Shown here piece after piece: positions 32,701 to 44,930 of a stretch of DNA of 64,000 nucleotides. Under the pieces are notes generated by a model, which worked only from the letters and a program-made list of their open reading frames with translations, was not told the origin of the DNA and searched no databases. Source of the DNA: Aplectana chamaeleonis (lineage: Eukaryota > Nematoda > Chromadorea > Rhabditida > Cosmocercidae); NCBI GenBank assembly GCA_029168955.1, contig JAPDOI010000132.1:372001-436000 (forward strand), read 5' to 3'. The translations under genes and the position numbers were made by a program. Each line of letters starts with the position of its first letter. Position 1 is the stretch's first letter.

Positions 32701-35700
32701 GATGACGTCATCAGAAGCCCGAAGCACTCTTGGGACTATCCTAGACGGGGGCACCCAACGACTTTCTCATGAAAATGAATGGAAACCTTGATAAAAGGTG
32801 CTTGATGCTGCTATCAGTCATTGTTGTTGATGAAGTTGTGTAGAGATACTTTGATTGATAGCGTTATAGATCGGTGGTTCATTCCATTTCTGACTTGAAT
32901 CTTGAGTGCCCCCCCCGTCTAGGATAGTCCCGCACTTCTCACGATGTCCCGATGACGTCATCAGAAGCCCGAAGCACTCTTGGGACTATCTTAGACGGGG
33001 GGGCACCCACGACTTTCTCATGAAAATGAATGGAAACCTAGATAAAAGGTGCTTGATGCTGCTATCAGTCATTGTTGTTGATGAAGTTGTGTAGAGATAC
33101 TTTGATTGATAGCGTTGTAGATCGGTGGTTCATTCCGTTTCTGACTTGAATCTTGAGTGCCCCCCCCCGTCTAGGATAGTCCCGCACTTCTCACGATGTC
33201 CCGATGACGTCATCAGAAGCCCGAAGCACTCTTGGGACTATCCTAGACAGGGGCACCCACGACTTTCTCATGAAAATGAATGGAAACCTTGATAAAAGGT
33301 GCTTGATGCTGCTATCAGTCATTGTTGTTGATGAAGTTGTGTAGAAATACTTTGATTGATAGCGTTATAGATCGGTGGTTCATTCCATTTCTGACTTGAA
33401 TCTTGAGTGCCCCCCCGTCTAGGATAGTCCCGCACTTCTCACGATGTCCCGATGACGTCATCAGAAGCCCGAAGCACTCTTGGGACTATCCTAGACGGGG
33501 GGAACACCCACGACTTTCTCATGAAAATGAATGGAAACCTTGATAAAAGGTGCTTGATGCTGCTATCACTCATTGTTGTTGATGAAGTTGTGTAGAAATA
33601 CTTTGATTGATAGCGTTATAGATCGGTGGTTCATTCCATTTCTGACTTGAATCTTGAGTGCCCCGTCTAGGATAGTCCCGCACTTCTCACGATCTCCCGA
33701 TGACGTCATCAGAAGCCCGAAGCACTCTTGGGACTATCTTAGACGGGGGGCACCCACGACTTTCTCATGAAAATGAATGGAAACCTAGATAAAAGGTGCT
33801 TGATGCTGCTATCAGTCATTGTTGTTGATGAAGTTGTGTAGAGATACTTTGATTGATAGCGTTGTAGATCGGTGGTTCATTCCGTTTCTGACTTGAATCT
33901 TGAGTGCCCCGTTCAGGATAGTCCCGCACTTCTCACGATGTCCCGATGACGTCATCAGAAGCCCGAAGCACTCTTGGGACTATCCTAGACGGGGGCACCC
34001 ACGACTTTCTCATGAAAATGAATGGAAACCTTGATAAAAGGTGCTTGATGCTGCTATCAGTCATTGTTGTTGATGAAGTTGTGTAGAAATACTTTGATTG
34101 ATAGCGTTATAGATCGGTGGTTCATTCCATTTCTGACTTGAATCTTGAGTGCCCCGTCTAGGATAGTCCCGCACTTCTCACGATGTCCCGATGACGTCAT
34201 CAGAAGCCCGAAGCACTCTTGGGACTATCCTAGACGGGGGCACCCACGACTTTCTCATGAAAATGAATGGAAACCTTGATAAAAGGTGCTTGATGCTGCT
34301 ATCAGTCATTGTTGTTGATGAAGTTGTGTAGAAATACTTTGATTGATAGCGTTATAGATCGGTGGTTCATTCCATTTCTGACTTGAATCTTGAGTGCCCC
34401 CCCCCCCCCGTCTAGGATAGTTCCGCACTTCTCACGATGTCCCGATGACGTCACCACAAGCCCGAAGCACTCTTGGGACTATCCTAGACGGGGGCACCCA
34501 CGACTTTCTCATGAAAATGAGTGGAAACGTTGATAAAAGGTGCTTGATGCTGCTATCAGTCATTGTTGTTGATGAAGTTGTGTAGAGATACTTTGATTGA
34601 TAGCGTTATAGATCGGTGGTTCATTCCATTTCTGACTTGAATCTTGAGTGCCCCGTCTAGGATAGTCCCGCACTTCTCACGATGTCCCGATGACGTCATC
34701 AGAAGCCCGAAGCACTCTTGGGACTATCCTAGACGGGGCACCCACGACTTTCTCATGAAAATGAATGGAAACCTTGATAAAGGTGCTTGATGCTGCTATC
34801 AGTCATTGTTGTTGATGAAGTTGTGTAGAGATACTTTGATTGATAGCGTTATAGATCGGTGGTTCATTCCATTTCTGACTTGAATCTTGAGTGCCCCCGT
34901 CTAGGATAGTCCCGCACTTCTCACGATGTCCCGATGACGTCATCAGAAGCCCGAAGCACTCTTGGGACTATCTTAGACGAGGGGCACCCACGACTTTCTC
35001 ATGAAAATGAATGGAAACCTAGATAAAGGTGCTTGATGCTGCTATCAGTCATTGTTGTTGATGAAGTTGTGTAGAGATACTTTGATTGATAGCGTTGTAG
35101 ATCGGTGGTTCATTCCGTTTCTGACTTGAATCTTGAGTGCCCCCGTCTAGGATAGTCCCGCACTTCTCACGATGTCCCGATGACGTCATCAGAAGCCCGA
35201 AGCACTCTTGGGACTATCCTAGATGGGGGCACCCACGACTTTCTCATGAAAATGAATGGAAACCTTGATAAAAGGTGCTTGATGCTGCTATCAGTCATTG
35301 TTGTTGATGAAGTTGTGTAGAGATACTTTGATTGATAGCGTTATAGATCGGTGGTTCATTCCATTTCTGACTTGAATCTTGAGTGCCCCGTCTAGGATAG
35401 TCCCGCACTTCTCACGATGTCCCGATGACGTCATCAGAAGCCCGAAGCACTCTTGGGACTATCCTAGACGGGGGGGCACCACGACTTTCTCATGAAAATG
35501 AATGGAAACCTAGATAAAAGGTGCTAGATGCTGCTATCAGTCATTGTTGTTGATGAAGTTGTGTAGAGATACTTTCATTGATAGCGTTGTAGATCGGTGG
35601 TTCATTCCATTTCTGACTTGAATCTTGAGTGTTCTCTCCCCGTCTAGGATAGTCCCGCACTTCTCACGATGTCCCGATGACGTCATCAGAAGCCCGAAGC

Positions 35701-38700
35701 ACTCTTGGGACTATCCTGAACGGGGGGGCACCCACGACTTTCTCATGAAAATGAATGGAAACCTAGATAAAAGGTGCTTGATGCTGCTATCAGTCATTGT
35801 TGTTGATGAAGTTGTGTAGAGATACTTTGATTGATAGCGTTGTAGATCGGTGGTTCATTCCATTTCTGACTTGAATCTTGAGTGCCCCCCCCCCGTCTAG
35901 GATAGTCCCGCACTTCTCACGATGTCCCGATGACGTCATCAGAAGCCCGAAGCACTCTTGGGACTATCCTAGACGGGGGGGGGCACCCACGACTTTCTCA
36001 TGAAAATGAATGGAAACCTTGATAAAAGGTGCTTGATGCTGCTATCAGTCATTGTTGTTGATGAAGTTGTGTAGAGATACTTTGATTGATAGCGTTATAG
36101 ATCGGTGGTTCATTCCATTTCTGACTTGAATCTTGAGTGCCCCGTCTAGGATAGTCCGGCACTTCTCACGATGTCCCGATGACGTCATCAGAAGCCCGAA
36201 GCACTCTTGGGACTATCTTAGACGGGGGGGCACCCACGACTTTCTCATGAAAATGAATGGAAACCTAGATAAAAGGTGCTTGATGCTGCTATCAGTCATT
36301 GTTGTTGATGAAGTTGTGTAGAGATACTTTGATTGATAGCGTTGTAGATCGGTGGTTCATTCCGTTTCTGACTTGAATCTTGAGTGCCCCCCCCGTCTAG
36401 GATAGTCCCGCACTTCTCACGATGTCCCGATGACGTCATCAGAAGCCCGAAGCACTCTTGGGACTATCCTAGATGGGGGGGGGCACCCACGACTTTCTCA
36501 TGAAAATGAATGGAAACCTTGATAAAAGGTGCTTGATGCTGCTATCAGTCATTGTTGTTGATGAAGTTGTGTAGAGATACTTTGATTGATAGCGTTATAG
36601 ATCGGTGGTTCATTCCATTTCTGACTTGAATCTTGAGTGCCCCGTCTAGGATAGTCCCGCACTTCTCACGATGTCCCGATGACGTCACCAGAAGCCCGAA
36701 CCACTCTTGGGCCTATCCTAGACGGGGGGGCGCACCCACGACTTTCTCATGAAAATGAATGGAAACCTAGATAAAAGGTGCTTGATGCTGCTATCAGTCA
36801 TTGTTGTTGATGAAGTTGTGTAGAGATACTTTGATTGATAGCGTTGTAGATCGGTGGTTCATTCCATTTCTGACTTGAATCTTGAGTGCCCCGTCTAGGA
36901 TAGTCCCGCACTTCTCACGATGTCCCGATGACGTCATCAGAAGCCCGAAGCACTCTTGGGACTATCCTAGACGGGGGGGGGCACCCACGACTTTCTCATG
37001 AAAATGAATGGAAACCTAGATAAAAGGTGCTTGATGCTGCTATCAGTCATTGTTGTTGATGAAGTTGTGTAGAGATACTTTGATTGATAGCGTTGTAGAT
37101 CGGTGGTTCATTCCATTTCTGACTTGAATCTTGAGTGCCCCCCCCCCCCCGTCTAGGATAGTCCCGCACTTCTCACGATGTCCCGATGACGTCATCAGAA
37201 GCCCGAAGCACTCTTGGGACTATCCTAGACCGTGGGGGCACCCACGACTTTCTCATGAAAATGAATGGAAACCTTGATAAAAGGTGCTTGATGCTGCTAT
37301 CAGTCATTGTTGTTGATGAAGTTGTGTAGAAATACTTTGATTGATAGCGTTATAGATCGGTGGTTCATTCCATTTCTGACTTGAATCTTGAGTGCCCCGT
37401 CTGGGGTAGGCCCGCACTTTTCACGACGTCCCAATGACGTCATCAGAAGCCCGAAGCACTCTTGGGACTATCCTAGACGGGGGCACCATGACTTTCTCAT
37501 GAAAATGAATGGAAACCTTGATAAAAGGTGCTTGATGCTGCTATCAGTCATTGTTGTTGATGAAGTTGTGTAGAGATACTTTGATTGATAGCGTTATAGA
37601 TCGGTGGTTCATTCCATTTCTGACTTGAATCTTGAGTGCCCCCCGTCTAGGATAGTCCCGCACTTCTCACGATGTCCCGATGACGTCATCAGAAGCCCGA
37701 AGCACTCTTGGGACTATCCTAGACGGGGGGGGGCACCCACGACTTTCTCATGAAAATGAATGGAAACCTTGATAAAAGGTGCTTGATGCTGCTATCAGTC
37801 ATTGTTGTTGATGAAGTTGTGTAGAAATACTTTGATTGATAGCGTTATAGATCGGTGGTTCATTCCATTTCTGACTTGAATCTTGAGTGCCCCCCCCCCC
37901 GTCTGGGGTAGGCCCGCACTTTTCACGACGTCCCAATGACGTCATCAGAAGCCCGAAGCACTCTTGGGACTATCCTAGACGGGGGGGGGGCACCCACGAC
38001 TTTCTCATGAAAATGAATGGAAACCTTGATTAAAAGTGCTTGGAGCTTGTATCAGGCATTGTTGTTGATGAAGTTGTGTAGAGATACTTTGATTGATAGC
38101 GTTATAGATCGGTGGTTCATTCCATTTCTGACTTGAATCTTGAGTGCCCCCCCGTCTAGGATAGTCCCGCACTTCTCACGATGTCCCGATGACGTCATCA
38201 GAAGCCCGAAGCACTCTTGGGACTATCCTGAACGAGGGCACCCACGACTTTCTCATGAAAATGAATGGAAACCTAGATAAAAGGTGCTTGATGCTGCTAT
38301 CAGTCATTGTTGTTGATGAAGTTGTGTAGAGATACTTTGATTGATAGCGTTGTAGATCGGTGGTTCATTCCATTTCTGACTTGAATCTTGAGTGCCCCCG
38401 TCTAGGATAGTCCCGCACTTCTCAAGTTGTCCCGATGACGTCATCAGAAGCCCGAAGCACTCTTGGGACTATCCTAGACGGGGGGGGCACCACGACTTTC
38501 TCATGAAAATGAATGGAAACCTTGATAAAAGGTGCTTGATGCTGCTATCAGTCAATGTTGTTGACGAAGTTGTGTAGAAATACTTTGATTGATAGCGTTA
38601 TAGATCGGTGGATAATTCCAGTTCTGACTTGAATCTTGAGTGCCCCGTCTGGGGTAGGCCCGCACTTTTCACGACGTCCCAATGACGTCATCAGAAGCCA

Positions 38701-41700
38701 AGCACTCTTGGGACTATCCTAGACGGGGGGGGGCACCCACGACTTTCTCATGAAAATGAATGGAAACCTTGATGAAAGGTGCTTGATGCTGCTATCAGTC
38801 ATTGTTGTTGATGAAGTTGTGTAGAGATACTTTGATTGATATCGTTATAGATCGGTGGTTCATTCCATTTCTGACTTGAATCTTGAGTGCCCCCCCCCCG
38901 TCTAGGATAGTCCCGCACTTCTCACGATGTCCCGATGACGTCATCAGAAGCCCGAAGCACTCTTGGGACTATCCTAGACGGGGGGGGGCACCCACGACTT
39001 TCTCATGAAAATGAATGGAAACCTTGATAAAAGGTGCTTGATGCTGCTATCAGTCATTGTTGTTGATGAAGTTGTGTAGAAATACTTTGATTGATAGCGT
39101 TATAGATCGGTGGTTCATTCCATTTCTGACTTGAATCTTGAGTGCCCCCCCCCCGTCTGGGGTAGGCCCGCACTTTTCACGACGTCCCAATGACGTCATC
39201 AGAAGCCCGAAGCACTCTTGGGACTATCCTAGACGGGGGGGCACCCACGACTTTCTCATGAAAATGAATGGAAACCTTGATAAAAGGTGCTTGATGCTGC
39301 TATCAGTCATTGTTGTTGATGAAGTTGTGTAGAGATACTTTGATTGATAGCGTTATAGATCGGTGGTTCATTCCATTTCTGACTTGAATCTTGAGTGCCC
39401 CCCCCGTCTAGGATAGTCCCGCACTTCTCACGATGTCCCGATGACGTCATCAGAAGCCCGAAGCACTCTTGGGACTATCCTAGACGGGGGGGGGGCACCC
39501 ACGACTTTCTCATGAAAATGAATGGAAACCTAGATAAAAGGTGCTTGATGCTGCTATCAGTCATTGTTGTTGATGAAGTTGTGTAGAGATACTTTGATTG
39601 ATAGCGTTGTAGATCGGTGGTTCATTCCATTTCTGACTTGAATCTTGAGTGCCCCCCCGTCTAGGATAGTTCCGCACTTCTCACGATGTCCCGATGACGT
39701 CATCAGAAGCCCGAAGCACTCTTGGGACTATCCTAGACGGGGGGGGGCACCCACGACTTTCTCATGAAAATGAATGGAAACCTTGATAAAAGGTGCTTGA
39801 TGCTGCTATCAGTCATTGTTGTTGATGAAGTTGTGTAGAAATACTTTGATTGATAGCGTTATAGATCGGTGGTTCATTCCATTTCTGACTTGAATCTTGA
39901 GTGCCCCCCCCCCGTCTGGGGTAGGCCCGCACTTTTCACGACGTCCCAATGACGTCATCAGAAGCCCGAAGCACTCTTGGGACTATCCTAGAACGGGGGG
40001 CACCCACGACTTTCTCATGAAAATGAATGGAAACCTTGATGAAAGGTGCTTGATGCTGCTATCAGTCATTGTTGTTGATGAAGTTGTGTAGAGATACTTT
40101 GATTGATATCGTTATAGATCGGTGGTTCATTCCATTTCTGACTTGAATCTTGAGTGCCCCCGTCTAGGATAGTCCCGCACTTCTCACGATGTCCCGATGA
40201 CGTCATCAGAAGCCCGAAGCACTCTTGGGACTATCCTAGACGGGGCACCCACGACTTTCTCATGAAAATGAATGGAAACCTTGATAAAAGGTGCTTGATG
40301 CTGCTATCAGTCATTGTTGTTGATGAAGTTGTGTAGAGATACTTTGATTGATAGCGTTATAGATCGGTGGTTCATTCCATTTCTGACTTGAATCTTGAGT
40401 GTTTCTCCCCGTCTAGGATAGTCCCGCACTTCTCACGATGTCCCGATGACGTCATCAGAAGCCCGATGCACTCTTGGGACTATCCTAGACGGGGGGGGCA
40501 CCCACGACTTTCTCATGGAAATGAATGGAAACCTAGATAAAAGGTGCTTGATGCTGCTATCAGTCATTGTTGTTGATGAAGTTGTGTAGAGATACTTTGA
40601 TTGATAGCGTTATAGATCGGTGGTTCATTCCATTTCTGACTTGAATCTTGAGTGCCCCCCCCCCGTCTAGGATAGTCCCGCACTTCTCACGATGTCCCGA
40701 TGACGTCATCAGAAGCCCGAAGCACTCTTGGGACTATCCTAGACGGGGGGGGGCACCCACGACTTTCTCATGAAAATGAATGGAAACCTTGATAAAAGGT
40801 GCTTGATGGTGCTATCAGTCATTGTTGTTGATGAAGTTGTGTAGAAATACTTTGATTGATAGCGTTATAGATCGGTGGTTCATTCCATTTCTGACTTGAA
40901 TCTTGAGTGCCCCCCCCCGTCTGGGGTAGGCCCGCACTTTTCACGACGTCCCAATGACGTCATCAGAAGCCCGAAGCACTCTTGGGACTATCCTAGACGG
41001 GGGGGGGCACCCACGACTTTCTCATGAAAATGAATGGAAACCTTGATAAAAGGTGCTTGATGCTGCTATCAGTCATTGTTGTTGATGAAGTTGTGTAGAA
41101 ATACTTTGATTGATAGCGTTATAGATCGGTGGTTCATTCCATTTCTGACTTGAATCTTGAGTGCCCCCCCCCCGTCTGGGGTAGGCCCGCACTTTTCACG
41201 ACGTCCCAATGACGTCATCAGAAGCCCGAAGCACTCTTGGGACTATCCTAGACGGGGGGGCACCCACGACTTTCTCATGAAAATGAATGGAAACCTTAAT
41301 AAAAGGTGCTTGATGCTGCTATCAGTCATTGTTGTTGATGAAGTTGTGTAGAGATACTTTGATTGATAGCGTTATAGATCGGTGGTTCATTCCATTTCTG
41401 ACTTGAATCTTGAGTGCCCCCCCCCGTCTAGGATAGTCCCGCACTTCTCACGATGTCCCGATGACGTCATCAGAAGCCCGAAGCACTCTTGGGACTATCC
41501 TAGACGGGCACCCACGACTTTCTCATGAAAATGAATGGAAACCTAGATAAAAGGTGCTTGATGCTGCTATCAGTCATTGTTGTTGATGAAGTTGTGTAGA
41601 GATACTTTGATTGATAGCGTTGTAGATCGGTGGTTCATTCCATTTCTGACTTGAATCTTGAGTGCCCCCTCCGTCTAGGATAGTTCCGCACTTCTCACGA

Positions 41701-42708
41701 TGTCCCGATGACGTCATCAGAAGCCCGAAGCACTCTTGGGACTATCCTAGACGGGGGGGGGGCACCCACGACTTTCTCATGAAAATGAATGGAAACCTTG
41801 ATGAAAGGTGCTTGATGCTGCTATCAGTCATTGTTGTTGATGAAGTTGTGTAGAAATACTTTGATTGATAGCGTTATAGATCGGTGGTTCATTCCATTTC
41901 TGACTTGAATCTTGAGTGCCCCCCCCCCGTCTGGGGTAGGCCCGCACTTTTCACGACGTCCCAATGACGTCATCAGAAGCCCGAAGCACTCTTGGGACTA
42001 TCCTAGACGGGGGGGCACCCACGACTTTCTCATGAAAATGAATGGAAACCTTGATAAAAGGTGCTTGATGCTGCTATCAGTCATTGTTGTTGATGAAGTT
42101 GTGTAGAAATACTTTGATTGATAGCGTTATAGATCGGTGGTTCATTCCATTTCTGACTTGAATCTTGAGTGCCCCCCCCGTCTAGGATAGTCCCGCACTT
42201 CTCACGATGTCCCGATGACGTCATCAGAAGCCCGAAGCACTCTTGGGACTATCCTAGACGGGGGGGGGCACCCACGACTTTCTCATGAAAATGAATGGAA
42301 ACCTTGATAAAAGGTGCTTGATGCTGCTATCAGTCATTGTTGTTGATGAAGTTGTGTAGAAATACTTTGATTGATAGCGTTATAGATCGGTGGTTCATTC
42401 CATTTCTGACTTGAATCTTGAGTGCCCCCCCCCCCCGTCTAGGATAGTCCCGCACTTCTCACGATGTCCCGATGACGTCATCAGAAGCCCGAAGCACTCT
42501 TTGGACTATCCTAGACGGGGGGGGGGGCACCCACGACTTTCTCAAGAAAATGAATGGAAACCTTGATAAAAGGTGCTTGATGCTGCTATCAGTCATTGTT
42601 GTTGATGAAGTTGTGTAGAAATACTTTGATTGATAGCGTTATAGATCGGTGGTTCATTCCATTTCTGACTTGAATCTTGAGTGCCCCCCCCCCGTCTGGG
42701 GTAGGCCC
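26515..42708. repeat. Long-unit array (~65 x ~250 bp) = short unit + 207-bp TIR element
   Basis: Left inverted termini occur at 26515, 26773, 27027 and so on to 42502, a mean spacing of about 250. Each unit holds GGGACTATCCTAGACGGGG, a ~160-bp AT-richer body, then the invert CCCCGTCTAGGATAGTCCC and one short-unit core. C-runs and G-runs beside the termini vary from 4 to about 12. Sub-variants exist: CCTTGAT/CCTAGAT, TAGAAAT/TAGAGAT, and a GTCTGGGGTAGGCCC left end found only from 37,388 onward. Confidence 0.95.
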
Positions 42709-44527
42709 GCACTTTTCACGACGTCCCAATGACGTCATCAGAAACCCGAAGCACTTTCACGACGTCCCGATTACGTCGTCAGAAGCCCGAAGCACTTTTC
42801 ACGACGTCCCGATGACGTCATCAGAAGCCCGAAGCACTTTTCACTACGTCCCGATGACGTCATTAGAAGCCCGAAGCACTTTCACGACGTCCCGGTGACG
42901 TCATCAGAAGCCCGAAGCACTTTTCACGGCGTCCCGATGACGTCATTAGAAGCCCGAAGCACTTTCACGACGTCCCGATGACGTCATCAGAAGCCCGAAG
43001 CACTCTCACGACGTCCCGATGACGTCATCAGAAGCCCGAAGCACTTTTCACGGCGTCCCGATGACGTCATTAGAAGCCCGAAGCACTTTCACGACGTCCC
43101 GATGACGTCATGAGAAGCCCGAAGCACTTTTCACGACGTCCCGATGACGTCATCAGAAGCCCGAAGCACTCTCACGACGTCCCGATGACGTCATCAGAAG
43201 CCCGAAGCACTTTTCACGGCGTCCCGATGACGTCATCAGAAGCCCGAAGCACTTTTCACGACGTCCCGATGACGTCATCAGAAGCCCGAAGCACTCTCAC
43301 GACGTCCCGATGACGTCATTAAAAGCCCGAAGCACTTTCACGACGTCCCGATGACGTCATCAGAAGCCCAAAGCACTTTTCACGGCGTCCCGATGACGTC
43401 ATTAGAAGCCCGAAGCACTTTCACGACGTCCCGATGACGTCATCAGAAGCCCGAAGCACTTTTAACGACGTCCCGATGACGTCATCAGAAGCCCGAAGCA
43501 CTCTCACGACGTCCCGATGACGTCATCAGAAGCCCGAAGCACTTTTCACGACGTCCCCATGACGTCATCAGAAGCCCGAAGCACTTTCGCGACGTCCCGA
43601 TGACGTCATCAGAAGCCCGAAGCACTTTTCACGACGTCCCGATGACGTCATCAGAAGCCCGAAGCACTCTCACGACGTCTCGATGACGTCATCAGAAGCC
43701 CGAAGCACTTTTCACGGCGTCCCGATGACGTCATTAGAAGCCCGAAGCACTTTCACGACGTCCCGATGACGTCATCAGAAGCCCGAAGCACTTTTCACGA
43801 CGTCCCGATGACGTCATCAGAAGCCCGAAGCACTCTCACGACGTCCCGATGACGTCATCAGAAGCCCGAAGCACTTTTCACGACGTCCCCATGACGTCAT
43901 CAGAAGCCCGAAGCACTTTCACGACGTCCCGATGACGTCATCAGAAGCCCGAAGCACTTTTCACGACGTCCCGATGACGTCATCAGGAGCCCGAAGCACT
44001 CTCACGACGTCCCGATGACGTCATCAGAAGCCCGAAGCACTTTTCACGACGTCCCGATGACGTCATCAGAAGCCCGAAGCACTTTCACGACGTCCCGATG
44101 ACGTCATCAGAAGCCCGAAGCACTTTTCACGACGTCCCGATGACGCCATCAGAAGCCCGAAGCACTCTCACGACGTCCCGATGACGTCATCAGAAGCCCG
44201 AAAACTTTTCACGACGTCCCGATGACGTCATCAGAAGCCCGAAGCACTCTCACGACGTCCCGATGACGTCATCAGAAGCCCGAACCACTTTTCACGACGT
44301 CCCGATGACGTCATCAGAAGCCCGAAGCACTTTCACGACGTCCCGATGACGTCATCAGAAGCCCGAAGCACTTTTCACGACGTCCCCATGACCTCATCAG
44401 AAGCCCGAAGCACTCTCACGACGTCCCGATGACGTCATCAGAAAATCGAGGCACTTTTCACGACGTCCCGATGACGTCATCAGAAGCCCGAAGCATTTTT
44501 CACGACGTCCCGATGACGTCATCAGAA
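42709..44527. repeat. Short-unit array (~43 x ~42 bp)
   Basis: Direct copies of a unit with TCACGACGTCCCGATGACG, TCATCAGAAG and CCCGAAGCAC. The spacer alternates between TTTTCACG, TTTCACG and CTCTCACG, so some copies are one or two bases shorter. It looks like the ancestral minisatellite from which the long unit derived. Confidence 0.95.
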
Positions 44528-44639
44528 TCCCCCCTCACCTACAAATCGGTTAATTACCAGCCTACGTACCTCCTACCAACTTACCTGTCTGCCAAGTTGA
44601 TTGCCTGAGACCATTGGCAGTGGCTATTGGCAGTGAGGA

Positions 44640-44715
44640 CTGAAAAGCGTGACGGCCTACGGCCCACGGCCTACGGCCCACGGCCTACGGCTCACGGCCT
44701 ACGGCGCACACCATG
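44640..44715. repeat. Short GC-rich tandem repeat, 14-bp unit
   Basis: About five copies of CGGCCTACGGCCCA at 44652-44708, ending GGCGCACACC. Preceded by GGCAGTGGCTATTGGCAGTG, a small direct duplication. Confidence 0.7.
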
Positions 44716-44907
44716 AAATTTTCTTAAGCTTTCGGGCTCACAACTTTGTTATTTGTGAAGCGATTTTGCTGAAATTCGGACAGTAGGTGTCTTCTGGACC
44801 CCTTCGCTTATATCCAGAAGGAAATCTTCAGAAACTTTGTTTCAAAGATTCTATAAACTATTTTATAAAATTCTAAGTGATCACAAGGCCTAGGCAAAAC
44901 CAAACCT

Positions 44908-44930
44908 CTCCAGCCGCTTCGCGGCTGGAG
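44908..44930. repeat. Perfect 10-bp hairpin CTCCAGCCGC/GCGGCTGGAG
   Basis: Ten paired bases with a TTC loop. It is followed by a second possible stem GTGCA...TGCAC (44944-44968) flanked by CGATTAAAA repeats, and a third GGTGC-CTC-GCACC near 45077. The cluster may be a structured RNA or a repeat end; no family recognised. Confidence 0.45.

Larger units (their letters stand above)
26428..44527. repeat. 18-kb compound satellite with CRE-like dyads
   Basis: Three contiguous parts: two short (~42-bp) units at 26428-26514, about 65 long (~250-bp) units at 26515-42708, and about 43 short units at 42709-44527. All units share the core ACGTCCCGATGACGTCATCAG, cited here as its two halves ACGTCCC and GATGACGTCATC. 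The short peptide-like open frames recurring every ~250 bp (ending VIVVDEVV) come from the repeat itself and depend on homopolymer length, so they are not genes. Confidence 0.97.

Noticed and set aside
26865..42106. Recurrent 60-64-codon open frames ending VIVVDEVV in the satellite
   Set aside because: They recur once per repeat unit, start in the C-run and exist only when the C- and G-run lengths happen to keep frame; no independent coding evidence.
26428..44527. CRISPR array
   Set aside because: Regular repeats, but the intervening segments are themselves near-identical rather than unique spacers, there are no cas genes, and the genome is eukaryotic.
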